Shown piece by piece: positions 13,659 to 25,468 of a stretch of 64,000 nt of DNA. Position 1 is the stretch's first letter; each line of letters begins with the position of its first letter. The stretch comes from Linnemannia elongata (taxonomy: Eukaryota; Mortierellomycota; Mortierellomycetes; Mortierellales; Mortierellaceae). The stretch covers positions 62,001 to 126,000 of the forward strand of contig JAXBDG010000026.1 of NCBI GenBank assembly GCA_036320915.1, read 5' to 3'. The position numbers and the translations under genes were made by a program. Below the pieces are notes generated by a model. The model was given only the letters and a program-made list of their open reading frames with translations. It had not been told where the DNA came from and made no database searches.

Positions 13659-15732
13659 CTACACAACTTGGGTTGTTTTCGATGGTTCAGTCTCCTCAGG
13701 AGCCTTGATAGACAAACTAGGCTGAGGAGCAGTCTTAATAGTACCCTTGTCCTCAGCTGCTGGCAAAAAGGCAGCCTGGGGACGATTGGTGAACTGGCGA
13801 CGCTCAAACTTCCGCACGACCCATGCAGGCATATTCTTCACAATATACCGGGTGGCCTTGGACGAGACAGACTATTATGTACAATAGGGAGGGACCGGGA
13901 TAACATCAATAACAGAATCAATCGCTGGTCGTTGGGCCTAAATATTGCAAAATGTGATAAAAAGCGAGAAGGCCATCTCTTACCTGACCCGCCATGGTCC
14001 TAAAGGCCTTGCTATTTTCGAATGCCTTCTCAACCCAATCGATGCGCTCCTCTTGGTAGGCCTTGAATGCATCTTCAATCTCCTCCGCGATAGGATGGAA
14101 GGGGAGTCCGTTGATGCGGTTCGCCAATGCTATGGCATCATGCATGGCGTTGGCAGCACCCACACCTCCAGCAGGATTGAACTAAGACACAGTGCAAAAA
14201 GAGAGTATGATAAGTACGCACAATAGTTTACAGTACTGTAGCAATATGCTTACTCATTTCACAACATCATTCGTTGGCTCTACCTTATGGCATGCTAAAA
14301 TGCAAAATCCATAAAAAGTGTATAATCGGAGAACCGGGCGGAAAAGGTTAGGCACGATGAAGAAACATGCATATTTTGGTGGATACTTGCAAGTATGTGC
14401 AAATTCAAACAGAAAAATGAACATACCATCACCGATGAGAACTGTACGACAGTCGTACCAGGTCTTGAAGACTTTCTCCTCCAGCATGACCTTGGAGATC
14501 AACTCCTTAGGAGAGCGGTCGATCAAGTCTTGAAGAGTGAGGATCTTGTCGCCTCCACTGATAATAGGAAAATCCTTAACTTGCTCGCACATCGCCGCAG
14601 CAGCCTCAGGTCCCCACTCTGAGTTACGAAAAGCGTCATTGTCTTTACTGGTTTCCTCATCAAGGAAGAGAATAGCACCCCAACACACAGTATTCTGGAC
14701 TGTTGTTGCTGTGGACCACTAGCATGAACAATAAAACATAGATGTAGGGGTTAGGGTGGAGAGGCGAAAAAAGTAGGAGCCGGTTGGACCTATCCAAAAA
14801 AAATCAGTACCTACCGTGTACATCTTGTCAGTTGCGATAAAGTTGCGGAACTGAGAATTCTTGATTGCCAGATCAGGGAACTCTTCGGGAGAAAGAGGTC
14901 GAGTTTGGCCAACAAGGCGGACTGTGCTGAAGGGAAGTGGGAGTGCATCAGATGCTGGGAGCTTGTTCGTCTTCTTCAGCTTTTCGTACAGTCCTTGGCG
15001 AACAGCACTGTAGGCTCCATCAGCTCCGACGAGGATGTCGCCTTCAGCTTCGCTTTTATCGCTGAAGCGAATAAGGACGCCGTTGCCGCCTTGGTCCATG
15101 GAGAGAACCTTCTTTCCCAAGTGAACGCGCTCTTTTGGAATCTGGCGGAGAAGCAAATCATAAATCTGAGGTCGAGAAACAATGTATCCGTTGGCACCAT
15201 ACCTATTAGGGTAGACGAGAGATGTATGTTAGTTTCTAATTGGCAAGGCGTTCTTTGTTCAAGAAGAGCGAATCAAAAAGGCACCGTTATCTTACAGTTC
15301 GTCGTGCCCCTCGAAATCCACTGAGAATTCGAGCTCTCTATTCTCGTTACACATCTTGATCGCAGAGACGTATTTGCCCAGGGCGAGAAACTCTTCATAA
15401 ATCCCGCACTGCTTAAAGAGGTTGGCGGTGGTGCAGTTGAAGTACATCGCCGACCCTATAGCACAAAAAGAGTGTGGGTTAGATGATGGACGTTCTTCTG
15501 AGACAAATAGAGTTATCAGTGATCAATCAATAGAGTAATCCATGAACAGGGTGTTACCAAGGGGCTTGATTTCAGCGGCACGCTCATAGATCTCGAAGGG
15601 GATATCGGCCTTGTGAAGAAGCATGCCAAGGGTCAGACCTGCCAGACCTGCGCCAACGATGAGGACCTTGGGCCGTTTGGCATACATAATAGAACGGTCA
15701 TGCTTAAAGGTGACGGCGGGGTTGATCTCCAT
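13659..15732 (-). CDS. FAD-dependent monooxygenase, copy M3 (intact, reference)
   Basis: Seven exons, 478 codons: 15558-15732, 15296-15455, 14815-15202, 14427-14718, 14284-14294, 13984-14181, 13659-13871. All introns are GT..AG and all phases agree. Motifs of group A flavin monooxygenases (FAD_binding_3 type) are visible: GAGLAG at residues 27-32 binds the ADP part of FAD, GADGAYSAVR at 171-180 is the DG motif, and GDACHKFNPAGG at 337-348 is the GD motif that holds FAD and NAD(P)H. Such enzymes hydroxylate organic substrates with O2 and NAD(P)H; the substrate cannot be told from sequence. There is no signal peptide or clear membrane anchor. The start was chosen as the first ATG of the open frame; a second ATG at codon 16 lies closer to the usual family start. 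Length is normal for the family. Confidence 0.92.
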
Positions 15733-16368
15733 GGTGATGACGTTTTACTTTCCTGATCTGAAGCGGCGAGATGAGAGAATGAAGGATGCCGGGAGGGAGA
15801 GTCGATGTCGTGTGGTGGGGATGATGAGCGATGGGAATGGAGAAAAAAGTAGATCAAGGAAAAAAAATGATCAACGGGGAAGAGAGATGCGGAAGGGCAA
15901 AGAAGTGGGCGTCGAGGAAAGAGGTACATAGGGAGGGAGAGCAAGTAGTCTCTCATGTCGCACAACGGATAGAGATGCAAAATAAAACAAACAGAGCAAA
16001 GGAGCATGGGCAAATAGACTTTTCCTACTGTGGGACAACATAGAGTAGGGGGTGGGGCATCGACTGTGCGACGAGCTGGCTTGGTTAACCATATGAATGG
16101 TAAACGACATATTACACGAGTGCATGCGACACCAATGCTCCGGCCAGCACTCAGAGATGGATGCCTGTCTACACACCTTCCTTTGAGCAATGACTATGAT
16201 ACAATACAACGAATATATTAGCAACGTATAAGGTGTTTATGTGTGTGTGTATGTTGGAAATTGAAGCCGCTGGCTGAATCTGGGTGGTTGGGTGAATGGC
16301 AACTCTATACATTCAACTGTGATATAGATGTCGTGTGGCGTGTCTGTCATTTGGTGGCCGCATTGCTC

Positions 16369-16815
16369 TCAATCCTTTTGCTTCTCTGAGCGCTCCGGTA
16401 AGACAGGCAAGAGGTCTGAAAATTTAGCAATCAGATAATTAGTTGAAAAATTCTTTGGTGTCTGGAGGTGCGCGCTGTGTGTCCGGCCACCTTCGCTTTT
16501 GTGGTAATCTTGGGGGGTGCTCCTCGAGTGCCCGTGTCTGTATTGCATAATGCCCTTCGGGTGCCCGTGCCGTCTCTTGGCGTCAACACTGCAGTCCCGT
16601 TAGCTGAGGGGAAGTTATCTGAGGGAAGGGGGAGAAGATAGGGGAGCGTCTGCTGCTGTTTTCATTTCGATGGTCTCTCTTACCGTCTTGATTTTTTTCG
16701 ACGACGGGCCCGTGTGCTCTTGGCTGTTCTTGTGCACATACCAACGCCCGCTGTCTGTCTCCAGTTTTGACAGCCTCTCTTGTGCCTTAACATTTTCGGG
16801 GGCGTCCTTAAGCAT
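16369..16815 (-). CDS. Possible small gene S, unit U3 (extra T near exon 1 end)
   Basis: The T run at 16692-16698 is one longer than in other units. This changes the reading just before the first donor and removes the unspliced stop, giving a 66-codon open frame without splicing. Confidence 0.25.
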
Positions 16816-17406
16816 GAAAGGAGGCTAACGAGAGGATAAAGAGGCGGCCTGTGCGAAAAAAACACGTCAATATTCATGTATCTTTAGCATGCAAACGAAC
16901 CTTTCAGCTGGCAGGTCAAATTCGTTCGAACCGTATTAGAATGGTACCCGCGCGGAGGAAGTTGAAAAATAAAGGAGAGGAGAACGGAAGGTCTTCATTC
17001 GCCCAACACAGTACTTGGCGTCCAATGCAGTACAGTTATAGTACAATGCAGTGGTAGAGAACAAAATACAGTTGACCAAAGAAAAGCAAGCAAGCTTTCT
17101 TGAAGCGCAAAGACGGAGAATACTCTCGAGCCAACCAACGGTTGATTAATTGATCAGTAGTTGTTGACAGCGCTGTCGATTTCCTTTACAGTAGCAACGG
17201 AGGTGACTTTTTGGTCATTGGCGATTGTTTCCCCGAACCCTGGAGCACTTGGAATGGGAAGGAGAAAAGGTACTATTCTAGGTCAATAGAGTAAAGATGC
17301 CAGAGCTGTAAGCTCGTCTTTTGTCGCTGTAAGAGATTCGAAATTGCCACGTTAAGCACAACTCTCAAGTGGTCGAAGTCAGGTATGGGTCAGTGAGATT
17401 TTATTT

Positions 17407-19877
17407 TCACGTCCTCTGTAAGAATTCAAGAGTCGACCCCTTCGTGCCGGCATTTTGTTGCACTGGGATCTGCAATCCAGGTGATTTGCCACCAGCTGCT
17501 GACTCCAGATCGATCTTCAGCACATACTGCCTCACACGCTGTATATCAGCAGGGACGGTACGGTAAACCTTCCCCTCAGAGGTCAAGTAGTCCTGCTTCT
17601 CGAAATCGGCATACACATGACTTGGGACGACAAAAATAAGCCGAAGTTCGCCAAGAGGAGATATCCACCGTGCTTGAAGGAGACTGCTGATAAGCTTTGA
17701 GAGCGGTGGGCCTTTGACGGGGTGACTCTTGGATACCGTGATTTGGAATAGGTCTCTGGGAGCGAGCAGTAGATCGACACAGGGATAGTTGCAAATCTTT
17801 GGTATGCATAGTGTACCTGCCGGGACCGGAGTAATCTTGTCAAAATGCGTAACCTCTGGATTCCACGGGATATCCAAAGAAGCGAGGTCCCCAGTCAGGA
17901 GATCCCTGATTTCAAAGGTATGGCCACCTTCTCGGAAGGCACGGAGGACATATGCTTCGAACATAATACCGCTAGCGCTTCCGTTAGGTTCCGAGATGAG
18001 CCTCTCCAGCACTATCTTTTGAGCGTCCTGACTCAGTAAAGCGGCAACCTTCTCAGCGACGTATGTTGATGCCCATTCCAATCGAAAGTTGCGATGATCA
18101 TTCGTGGGCCAACGGTGAATCAGACGGCTACTGAAGTCGAGCGATTCTTTCGCTTGCGAGAAGTACTGCATCAGAGTCACCGGATCCTTGACTGTCTTGA
18201 GGGCTTGTTCAAGACGCTCACATGCCGTAACCTTGGCGCTGTCAAGATCGTCGGGACTGAGTTTTAACACCTACCAAGGAAATAGGTCAAAACGTAATAG
18301 AGCATCTATTAGTACAACAGAAGTCAAGCTGGCGGTGTATTGAATACTCCCAAAAGTGAAGATGGTTCTCACAGAAAAGCGCAGTGGGTATGGCCCATAA
18401 CATACCTTCATTGGCCATCGTAGGACATATCTCGGCACACCGCCTATCTTTGAGTAGAGCTCTTCTACCGCTTCCAAAGGAACCACCTCGAAGCTTGTAA
18501 CACTGGCCCAGCACTTCTGCAACTCTTCCAGATGCCATGGAGCCATGTATAACGCCATGTTACCCTTTTTCCACATCCTTAAACTGGCGGGCCTCGGAAA
18601 ATAGGGTCTTTGGCGAAGCTGAAATGACGGTCTTGGCTCGACCGAGTATTGGGTCAGGAGAGCTGTCGACAAAATACCATGTGTCGGGTAGACTGAGAAA
18701 GGGTTTAAAAGCCTCGATATTGCCGGATCGAACAGTAGAGCGCCCTCCAAAAACGTAGCATTCCGCGCTCTGTTTGGTGTGGAAAACGATAATCGGAGGG
18801 TTGTCATTGTCACTCTCGGCAAGAAGTCGGATGGCGAAGTACACTAGAAAGGCCGATTTGCCTATCCCAGATGTACCTGTAACAATGATATGCTTCTCAA
18901 CCTCGTTTCCAGTGCACGGGCGATTGTTCTCAAACTTGTCGACGATTATGTCGTAAAGATCTTTGTAAGCCTCTCTGACATAAAGATCGCTTGTACCGAC
19001 GACTGGAAGTAAGATGCCGCGAGGAGCCGATATCTTGTCCATGTCTTTGATGTTGGCGCCGTGCAACTCGAGGGCAGTGCGAGACAATGAGCTAAAAATG
19101 TCATCTCCAGCAATATCCTGACCAATGGAAGCAAGCAATGAGACCCTCTCTTTCCTGCTTAGACGAGAGAGGTAAACTTGGTCATCCACCACAGCCTTCT
19201 CAGTGAGACCAGCCTCTTCAATTGCATCCTTCAGAGTGTGCGGACGATGGCGCTTCCTGCTGGAAGAGGGTCCTGGTAAGAGAAAGGTGGCACAAGAGAT
19301 GTACCAATCAAGAATATTAGCAACTTGTACAATGTCCGTGGATAATTGAATGAAAGCAAAGGGCTCCTTTAGACACAGCTGAAGACAAATATTCACCTGC
19401 ATCTTCCTCACGGTCTCTTTTCGCAACTATAGGAAATAAAAAAAAATAAAAAAAAAGTAGGTAAATAACGCAAATGGAGATCACAATAGAGTTATGCTGA
19501 GATGTTCATACGCAAGGCGTATTTGAAAGCAAAGCGCGTTTGCATTACCTGGCAAGGGTCGCTGGACAATGACGTGAATCGTGTCTTCTGGCAAATCAGC
19601 ATCAAAGACCATGGAGAGCTTGTTGGTCGCCCTCAGTTTTTTTTTCACAGGCACAGAGTCGAGCAGAACAGGAAGGTCGTTGTCGTCGTCGTCATGAATT
19701 GAGACGCGCCATAGAGTGAGCTTGTCAGCATCAACATCCTGAAAGTCGTTGGTCTTCTTGGTCTTGATGAGCCCTTGAGGTCGCCGATGGTCTTGGTTGA
19801 CTCGATCTCACAGGGAACGCGTTGGAGGTAGCCTCTCCATCAACGAGACAGAACAGAGTGAGGTGATTGTCGTTCAT
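17407..19877 (-). CDS. Crinkler NTPase-nuclease gene, copy C3, type A (frameshifts)
   Basis: Exons: 19549-19877, 19397-19426, 18406-19272, 17407-18270. Exon 4 is open and the same as in C5. Exon 1 lacks one C near 19773 and one A near 19810; exon 3 lacks two bases close together near 18546 and 18563. Its start codon lies about 400 bp from the LINE at 20277, on the opposite strand. Confidence 0.8.
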
Positions 19878-20276
19878 GGCGTAGAATAAACTGAAAAATG
19901 ACAGAGAGAGATGGCAAGGGCTGTAAAGAAGGCAGAATGAAAAGAAAACAAGAGAAAAGAAAGATGTGGAAAGAAAGAAAAAAGAAGGCGAGGGATAAAA
20001 AAAAAGGAAGTGGTGACGAAGGCGATGAAGGCGTGAGAATGGTGGCAAAGGAAAAGAATGGGAGGTGTGAGAAAGTTGGCAAAGGCGCTGAAGAAAAGGC
20101 GGGAGCGTAGTAAAGAAAGGAATAGTAAAGGTAGAGAAGGCAAAACTATGAGGGCACGGGAGTGGTAAGCTAAGACTATGCATCATGAAATATAATGATG
20201 ACATCATCATTATATGTCACATGACGTTAGAAAGGGGAGATTTTTTGGGGGGTATTTCCATGCTATCCTTCCGTCA

Positions 20277-23200
20277 CAAAGTGGCATGGTCCAAGGCAGA
20301 GCAAGGGTATCCCCAAAGGTTCTCTTTGGGAGCAGATATACCAGCCAGCTGAATACGTCGAAGCAGAATGGTATGACCACCTGTTAGATGTGCCAAGTGA
20401 CGCTGAGATAGAACGAGCAGTGAGCGCTGCACCTTCTGGTAAAGCAGCAGGGGCATCAAAGGTAACGAAAGAACTGTTGATACATATGGGGGAAATGGCA
20501 ACACGTCTCTTTTACGGGATAGTGAAAGCTTGTGTCCAATACCAAAAGATACCCCTGCAGTGGACGGAAGGTGTGATCTTCTGCCTCTCCAAGACCAACC
20601 CATGGACGGGAAGCCTTGCCGACGTTCGACCGATCACACTCCTGGAACATGGGCGAAAAATTCTGTTTTCGATCCTGACAGAACGCCTCTCAACTACCAT
20701 GCTGGAACACAATATTCTAAAAGGAGCCAACTTCTCGGTATTAAAGGGACATCAACAGCAGATCCCATCCACGCTCTTAATGCCGTCATGGAGGACGCGC
20801 GACAACACAAGAAGGAGGTCTGGGTCTTACTCCAGGATATGCGTCGGTGCTACGATTCGGTCAACTGCCATGAGGGGGGGATGCTAGCCCTGGCCCTCCA
20901 ACGCTTGAAGGTGCCAGAAAGCTTTCAGAACCTGCTGTTGTTTATTACCAAGAACAAAAGCAACCGAGTGATTACCAGTTATGGATTGACCGACAAGTAC
21001 AAACCGATGTGCGGTCTAGACCAAGGCGGCGTGGAATGTCCACTCCTGTGGAGGATAGCATACGACCCCCTACTGTGTGCCATCGACTCATTGGGAATGG
21101 GGTACACAATGTCGACACCGCCGGCCCCGGGAAAGGCGCCACCCATGGTTTCGGACTTGGCCTTCGTGGACGATACCAGCCTCGTGGGACCAGGACACAC
21201 AGAACTCACAAGGATGACCGACGTCGGCACGGAGTTCTTTGGGATGCACGGCATCGAGATCAACGGCAAGAAAACAGAATTACTAGCAATCAACCCAACA
21301 CACATCGACAACATCAACTATGGAGGAAGTTCGATTCAGCCACAGGTGGCAAGCAAAGCGTCGAGAGTCCTAGGGGTGTGGCTTGCAGCGGATGGATCGG
21401 CCAAAACAACAGCTGCTATGGCAATGGAGGAAACGGAGACGGTATGCGAGATCCTGCTCAGGAAATCGGTCACCGATAAACAGTGTATTTATATCATCAA
21501 CGCGGTTCTTATCCCAAGGCTGCTCTACCGGATGACAGCGCAGATCCCAACATGGACAGTCATAGAACGCATCTCCAAGAAATACAGGACGGTCGTGCGA
21601 CAAAAACTCGGTTTACCCAGCTCAACACCAGCCAGTATATTGCACCACACAAGGCTGTACGGACTACGGGACCTCAAGGACGCTCTCGCCGAACAACACG
21701 TCAGCACATTGCATCTGAGAAGCACCCAGAAAGGGCTCATAGGAGACCTAACCCATTGCCGACTTCAAGACCTGCAAAGGGCGGCAAGACTGCGGGAATC
21801 CCCACTTTCCAATCCGGCCATCGCCAGCAAGTACACCCAACACAACCTCATCGCCAGAGTGTGCCAGCTAATGGTGGAACGAGACGTCAATCTATGCGAT
21901 GTGAGCGCAAAGGAGGGCGAACGAGTGCTGTTGTCAAAGGTACTGACACCTGAGATATACGTGAAGCACAGCAAGTGGATGGAGAGGGACAAGGTCTTTT
22001 ACCTGGAGGATATAATCAACGAGGATCGGAGTCACACCAGACCGTGGAAAGAAGTTGCGCGTACACATGGGATCAAAGGAGACAGAGTATGGTTTGCAGC
22101 GGTGTGTCAGGCCATTTCAGAGTTCCCGCAGATCGAGATGAATCGTGGGGGAGCGCGAGGAGGAGAACCAGGGGCACGCTTGCGAAACACAGGAAGATGC
22201 CGAGGAGGAAGAGGTCGTCTTGTGGGAGTTCGGAAGCGAAGATGAGGAGGAGCCGCCGATGGAACAACAACAACAAAATCAACAAGAAAAAGACAACAAC
22301 AGAGAAAAGAACGGAAAAAGAAAAGAAGACGGCAGCGATCAAGAGGTGATAAGAGGTAGGGAAAGGGCGGTTGCGATAAGCGACGACAGCCACGGTCCAT
22401 TGAGCATCGCTGTCGAAGCCAAGAAAAAGAACAAGAACAGAACAAAAAAAAAAAAGAAAAAGAAAAAGAAAAAGAAAAGGACCTACAAGAGGGTATTTTG
22501 GGTTCGGTTTCTTCCTCGTCACTTTCAGATTTGAATTCCCCTTTCTTAATTTCTTCACCCCTTACTTTTTGTATGCCCAATATATTCTTTCCCACTCACA
22601 ACTCGTCAGCACAATCCGAACACACACAACCCTCCCTTTTTGTTTCTTCACAGTCAACCCAACCCCCAATTGTAGATTTAGATTCCCCCTCTTTTTCTTC
22701 TTCCTTCTCTTTTTCGTCACCCCTTTCACTGCCAGCAACACAACCAACCACACAACCAGCAACACAACCAACCACACAAAACAGAACACCAGAAACAACA
22801 CGCACCATCGACTTACTACAGCAAACGCCAGAAAAACCCAGAATCCCATGGACCCCACCCAAGGCGACAGGAGACAAAGCAGTGGACAGGGCGAACTTGA
22901 GGGCGTTCAGGGAGAGACGCAATCAGATTATTGACCGTCACACAAAGATTCGACGAGAAGGAGGTCAGAGACAAATTCAGACAACAGGCAGCAAAGGAGG
23001 CCGCAGAGGAGGAGAAGCGTCGAAAGAAGACCGAGAAACAGGCTGAGCTAGACAGGCGGAGACAGGAGTTAGAGCGAGCGCTCCCGCCCAAGCGGAGACT
23101 AATGCGCGCGGTAAAGGCTCGGCTAAAGGAAGTGGAGGCGGAGGCTTACCCGCTGCTCATTGCCATCAAGGAACGGATACAACATCATACGGCAAGCAAT

Positions 23201-24825
23201 ACACCGAAACACAGCTACAACCACATTAACATGGACGAGGCCACACAGGCGGCCATGGAGGAACAGAGGAAACACACACAGCCAGGAGTACGATATATTT
23301 ATTCGGACGGATCAATGGTCAACCTTGGGAAGGCCAAGTGCTCGATGGCTTTCGCGGTGGCAGGAGAACAGCAACCGGTCATACAAGGAACAGTCAAAGG
23401 ATTCGCATCATCCATCAAGCCTGAACTCATGGGGCTCATAGCAGGCATCATCGCGACACCACAAGACCAGGACGTGTGCATCCGATCCGACAATCAAAAG
23501 GTGGTCAAGATGTTCAATGACATTGTCGTCAACAGGAGGAGAGCGTCGGTGAGGGCCAAACTGAGGTGCGATTACGCGGTGGAATGGGCAATAGTAGCGC
23601 GGATATGCAGCGAGCGGACAGGATCCACAACCGTCGAATGGGTCAAGGGACATCGCGGCGACAAGTGGAATGAGGCAGCAGACAAAGCGGCCAAGGAGGC
23701 CCAGGCGTTGGTAGGAAAAGAGTGGGAGGTCAGAGCGGAGGATCAGGACGACCTGCGTTACACAGCAAGAATGGCCGGCACTACACTCGAGATCGATACC
23801 AGACAGGCCCTGAAGATGCAGACAACCAGACGGTGGCACCAGACATGGAGATCACTCAAGAGGCACAAGAGGTCGATCCAGGACTATGAAGGCACAGACT
23901 GGCTCGGTACTCTTGCTATTATCCACAACAACAAACCAGTACACACATTCTTCAGTTCGCAGCAGGACACACGACTACGCAGCCACAGGATAAAGAAAAT
24001 CCATGGCATGCTACCAACAATGGACGCCCTTCATGCCCGACGACCAGACCTGTACAAAAACGATCAGTGCCGACAGTGTCATGCGACGACGGAGGACAAT
24101 GAGCACGTATGGTTATGCCCAGAGAGCAAGGAGGCCCACGATGAAATCTGGAAGGACGGACTCGGGAGGATCGACTTCTGGGGAGAGATTGCCACGAAAC
24201 ACTACAACAGAGAGAGGAAGAAGAGAGGAAGGAGGGAGAAACAGAGCCCAAGGAGATCGGGTGGGTAGCGACGAGCGTCAGAGCATGCAAAGCGGCTGAG
24301 GAGGATCATCCAATGGCCAAGCACGGAGGACCGTAATGAAGGATACACGGCGATGAGAAGTGGACGGTCAGCCACATACTCAGAGGACTCGTACCCAAGG
24401 CTCTTGCCACGGAGTGGGCCAAAGTCTTCAAGGAGATGCCCAAGAGCGTTGCCGAACACGTCAGCCGACTATTCTGCAAGTACATCGAGAAGGAGGGCCG
24501 AGAAAAAATATGGAAACCGCGATGCGAGAGAACCGTCGAATGGGAGAAACAGCAGGGTATCACAGAAAGACGGAAGCACAAACCCCCGGAGGAGCGGCCC
24601 AGGTCCCAATGGCAACAAATATATGGACGGAAACCCCGAGCGAATGAATGCGAGTGCGGGCGGCCTCTGGCGGAGCACGAGGAGGGACGATGCCCTGGCG
24701 TTCAGAATGATACACATGCAGCCGACCGAGCGGTGATCGAGGCCTTACTAGGCCGGAGGAGAATGGATATTATGGAAAAAAGAGGAGCGATGACAGTTAA
24801 AGAGTTCGAGACGGAAGACACCTAG
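20277..24825 (+). pseudogene. LINE polyprotein remnant: reverse transcriptase, RNase H, zinc-knuckle (copy a)
   Basis: Domain order read across frameshifts: reverse transcriptase with VRPITLLEHGRK (20623-20658), LLQDMRRCYDSV with the first catalytic Asp (20827-20862), GLDQGGVECPLL (21013-21048) and the catalytic LAFVDDTSL near 21160; a K/E-rich then S/T/P/Q-rich linker (about 22140-22860); a coiled, charged stretch (22960-23200); RNase H with YSDGS near 23300, KPELMGL near 23420, IRSDNQ near 23483 and NEAADKAA near 23671; and a C-x2-C-H-C finger near 24068-24120. Frame breaks are near 20750, 22151, 22962, 24228, 24293 and 24353. It makes cDNA in working elements; this copy cannot encode one protein. 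Confidence 0.85.
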
Positions 24826-25036
24826 TCTTACCCCTTGAACCGCCCCCGAAGGGCAGCAAGGGTCATCCGGAGGTATGCGCAGGTGCGCCTGGCGCAGATT
24901 ACGGATTGTGTTTCCTCGGTTTTGCGCAGTACACTTTATCTATTCTGCTTTGCTATAACGACGTAGAATACCGTGCTCGCATGAGCTACACTTAGACTTC
25001 CGTTTTCGGATTAAAACTTTGACGTTCCAAAAAAAA
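20277..25036 (+). mobile_element. Non-LTR retrotransposon (LINE), long copy a, 5' truncated
   Basis: 4760 bp, opposite in direction to the host genes, ending in a short poly(A) of eight at 25029-25036. It begins inside the reverse transcriptase, so it is 5' truncated. The left junction follows the bases CCTTCCGTCA, part of the site used by the truncated LINEs, but no target duplication follows the poly(A). Its 3' UTR (24826-25028) is the same sequence family as the truncated elements. Confidence 0.88.
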
Positions 25037-25468
25037 TTATCTACCGCCCGCATAAAGTGGGACGTGTGGGTCTGTGTGAGAAAAAGGACAGGTGGCAGGT
25101 TAGTGATCGAGTTTCGATGTGATCTTGTTTAGTCAAAAAAGAGCTATACCACCCTCTAACTGGCGCTGCCCTCGTTTTGTATCGTGGTTAGACAAGGGCC
25201 ACAATAATTGTTCGTTGCCTTTCTTTACTGTGTACTACACAGTGCATGCTTGTCCGGCAAACACAACTGCTCTCAATTACTTTTCTTTCATAAAAGAACA
25301 CACATCGCAAAGTAGTGGAAGTCATTGGTGAGGTAGGCCGCAAAATGTGTGTGTATTTAGTATGTGGATGTATTATTACACCTTGATGTATACTATCTTA
25401 TCCAGCGCATTAAGGTAAAAAATAGAAGCTTGCTCTCTCTCCGGCTGTCTCTCTTTCTCTCGCTCCCT
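25037..25468. other. Diverged 3' flank behind LINE copy a; no gene seen
   Basis: This sequence is not in units without the long LINE. Its last ~110 bp (25350-25440) align loosely with the standard spacer before the FMO stop (for example 32755-32860: TGTATAC/TGTTTAC, TATCTTATCCAGCGCATTA/TATGTTGTCCAGCGGATTA). It looks like the 3' region of a diverged FMO paralog brought in together with the LINE. Confidence 0.75.

Larger units (their letters stand above)
7348..14738. repeat. Tandem unit U2
   Basis: 7391-bp unit with the standard layout and a truncated LINE. CRN is mainly allele type A, but short stretches (for example near 11480) look like a merge of A and B spellings. Small variants at 9500 and 9870 match U3, U6 and U7 rather than its left neighbour U1. 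Confidence 0.93.

Noticed and set aside
20530..22245. A separate 571-codon gene starting at 20530
   Set aside because: Its first ~75 codons are out of frame relative to the reverse transcriptase; it is part of the LINE frame broken near 20750.
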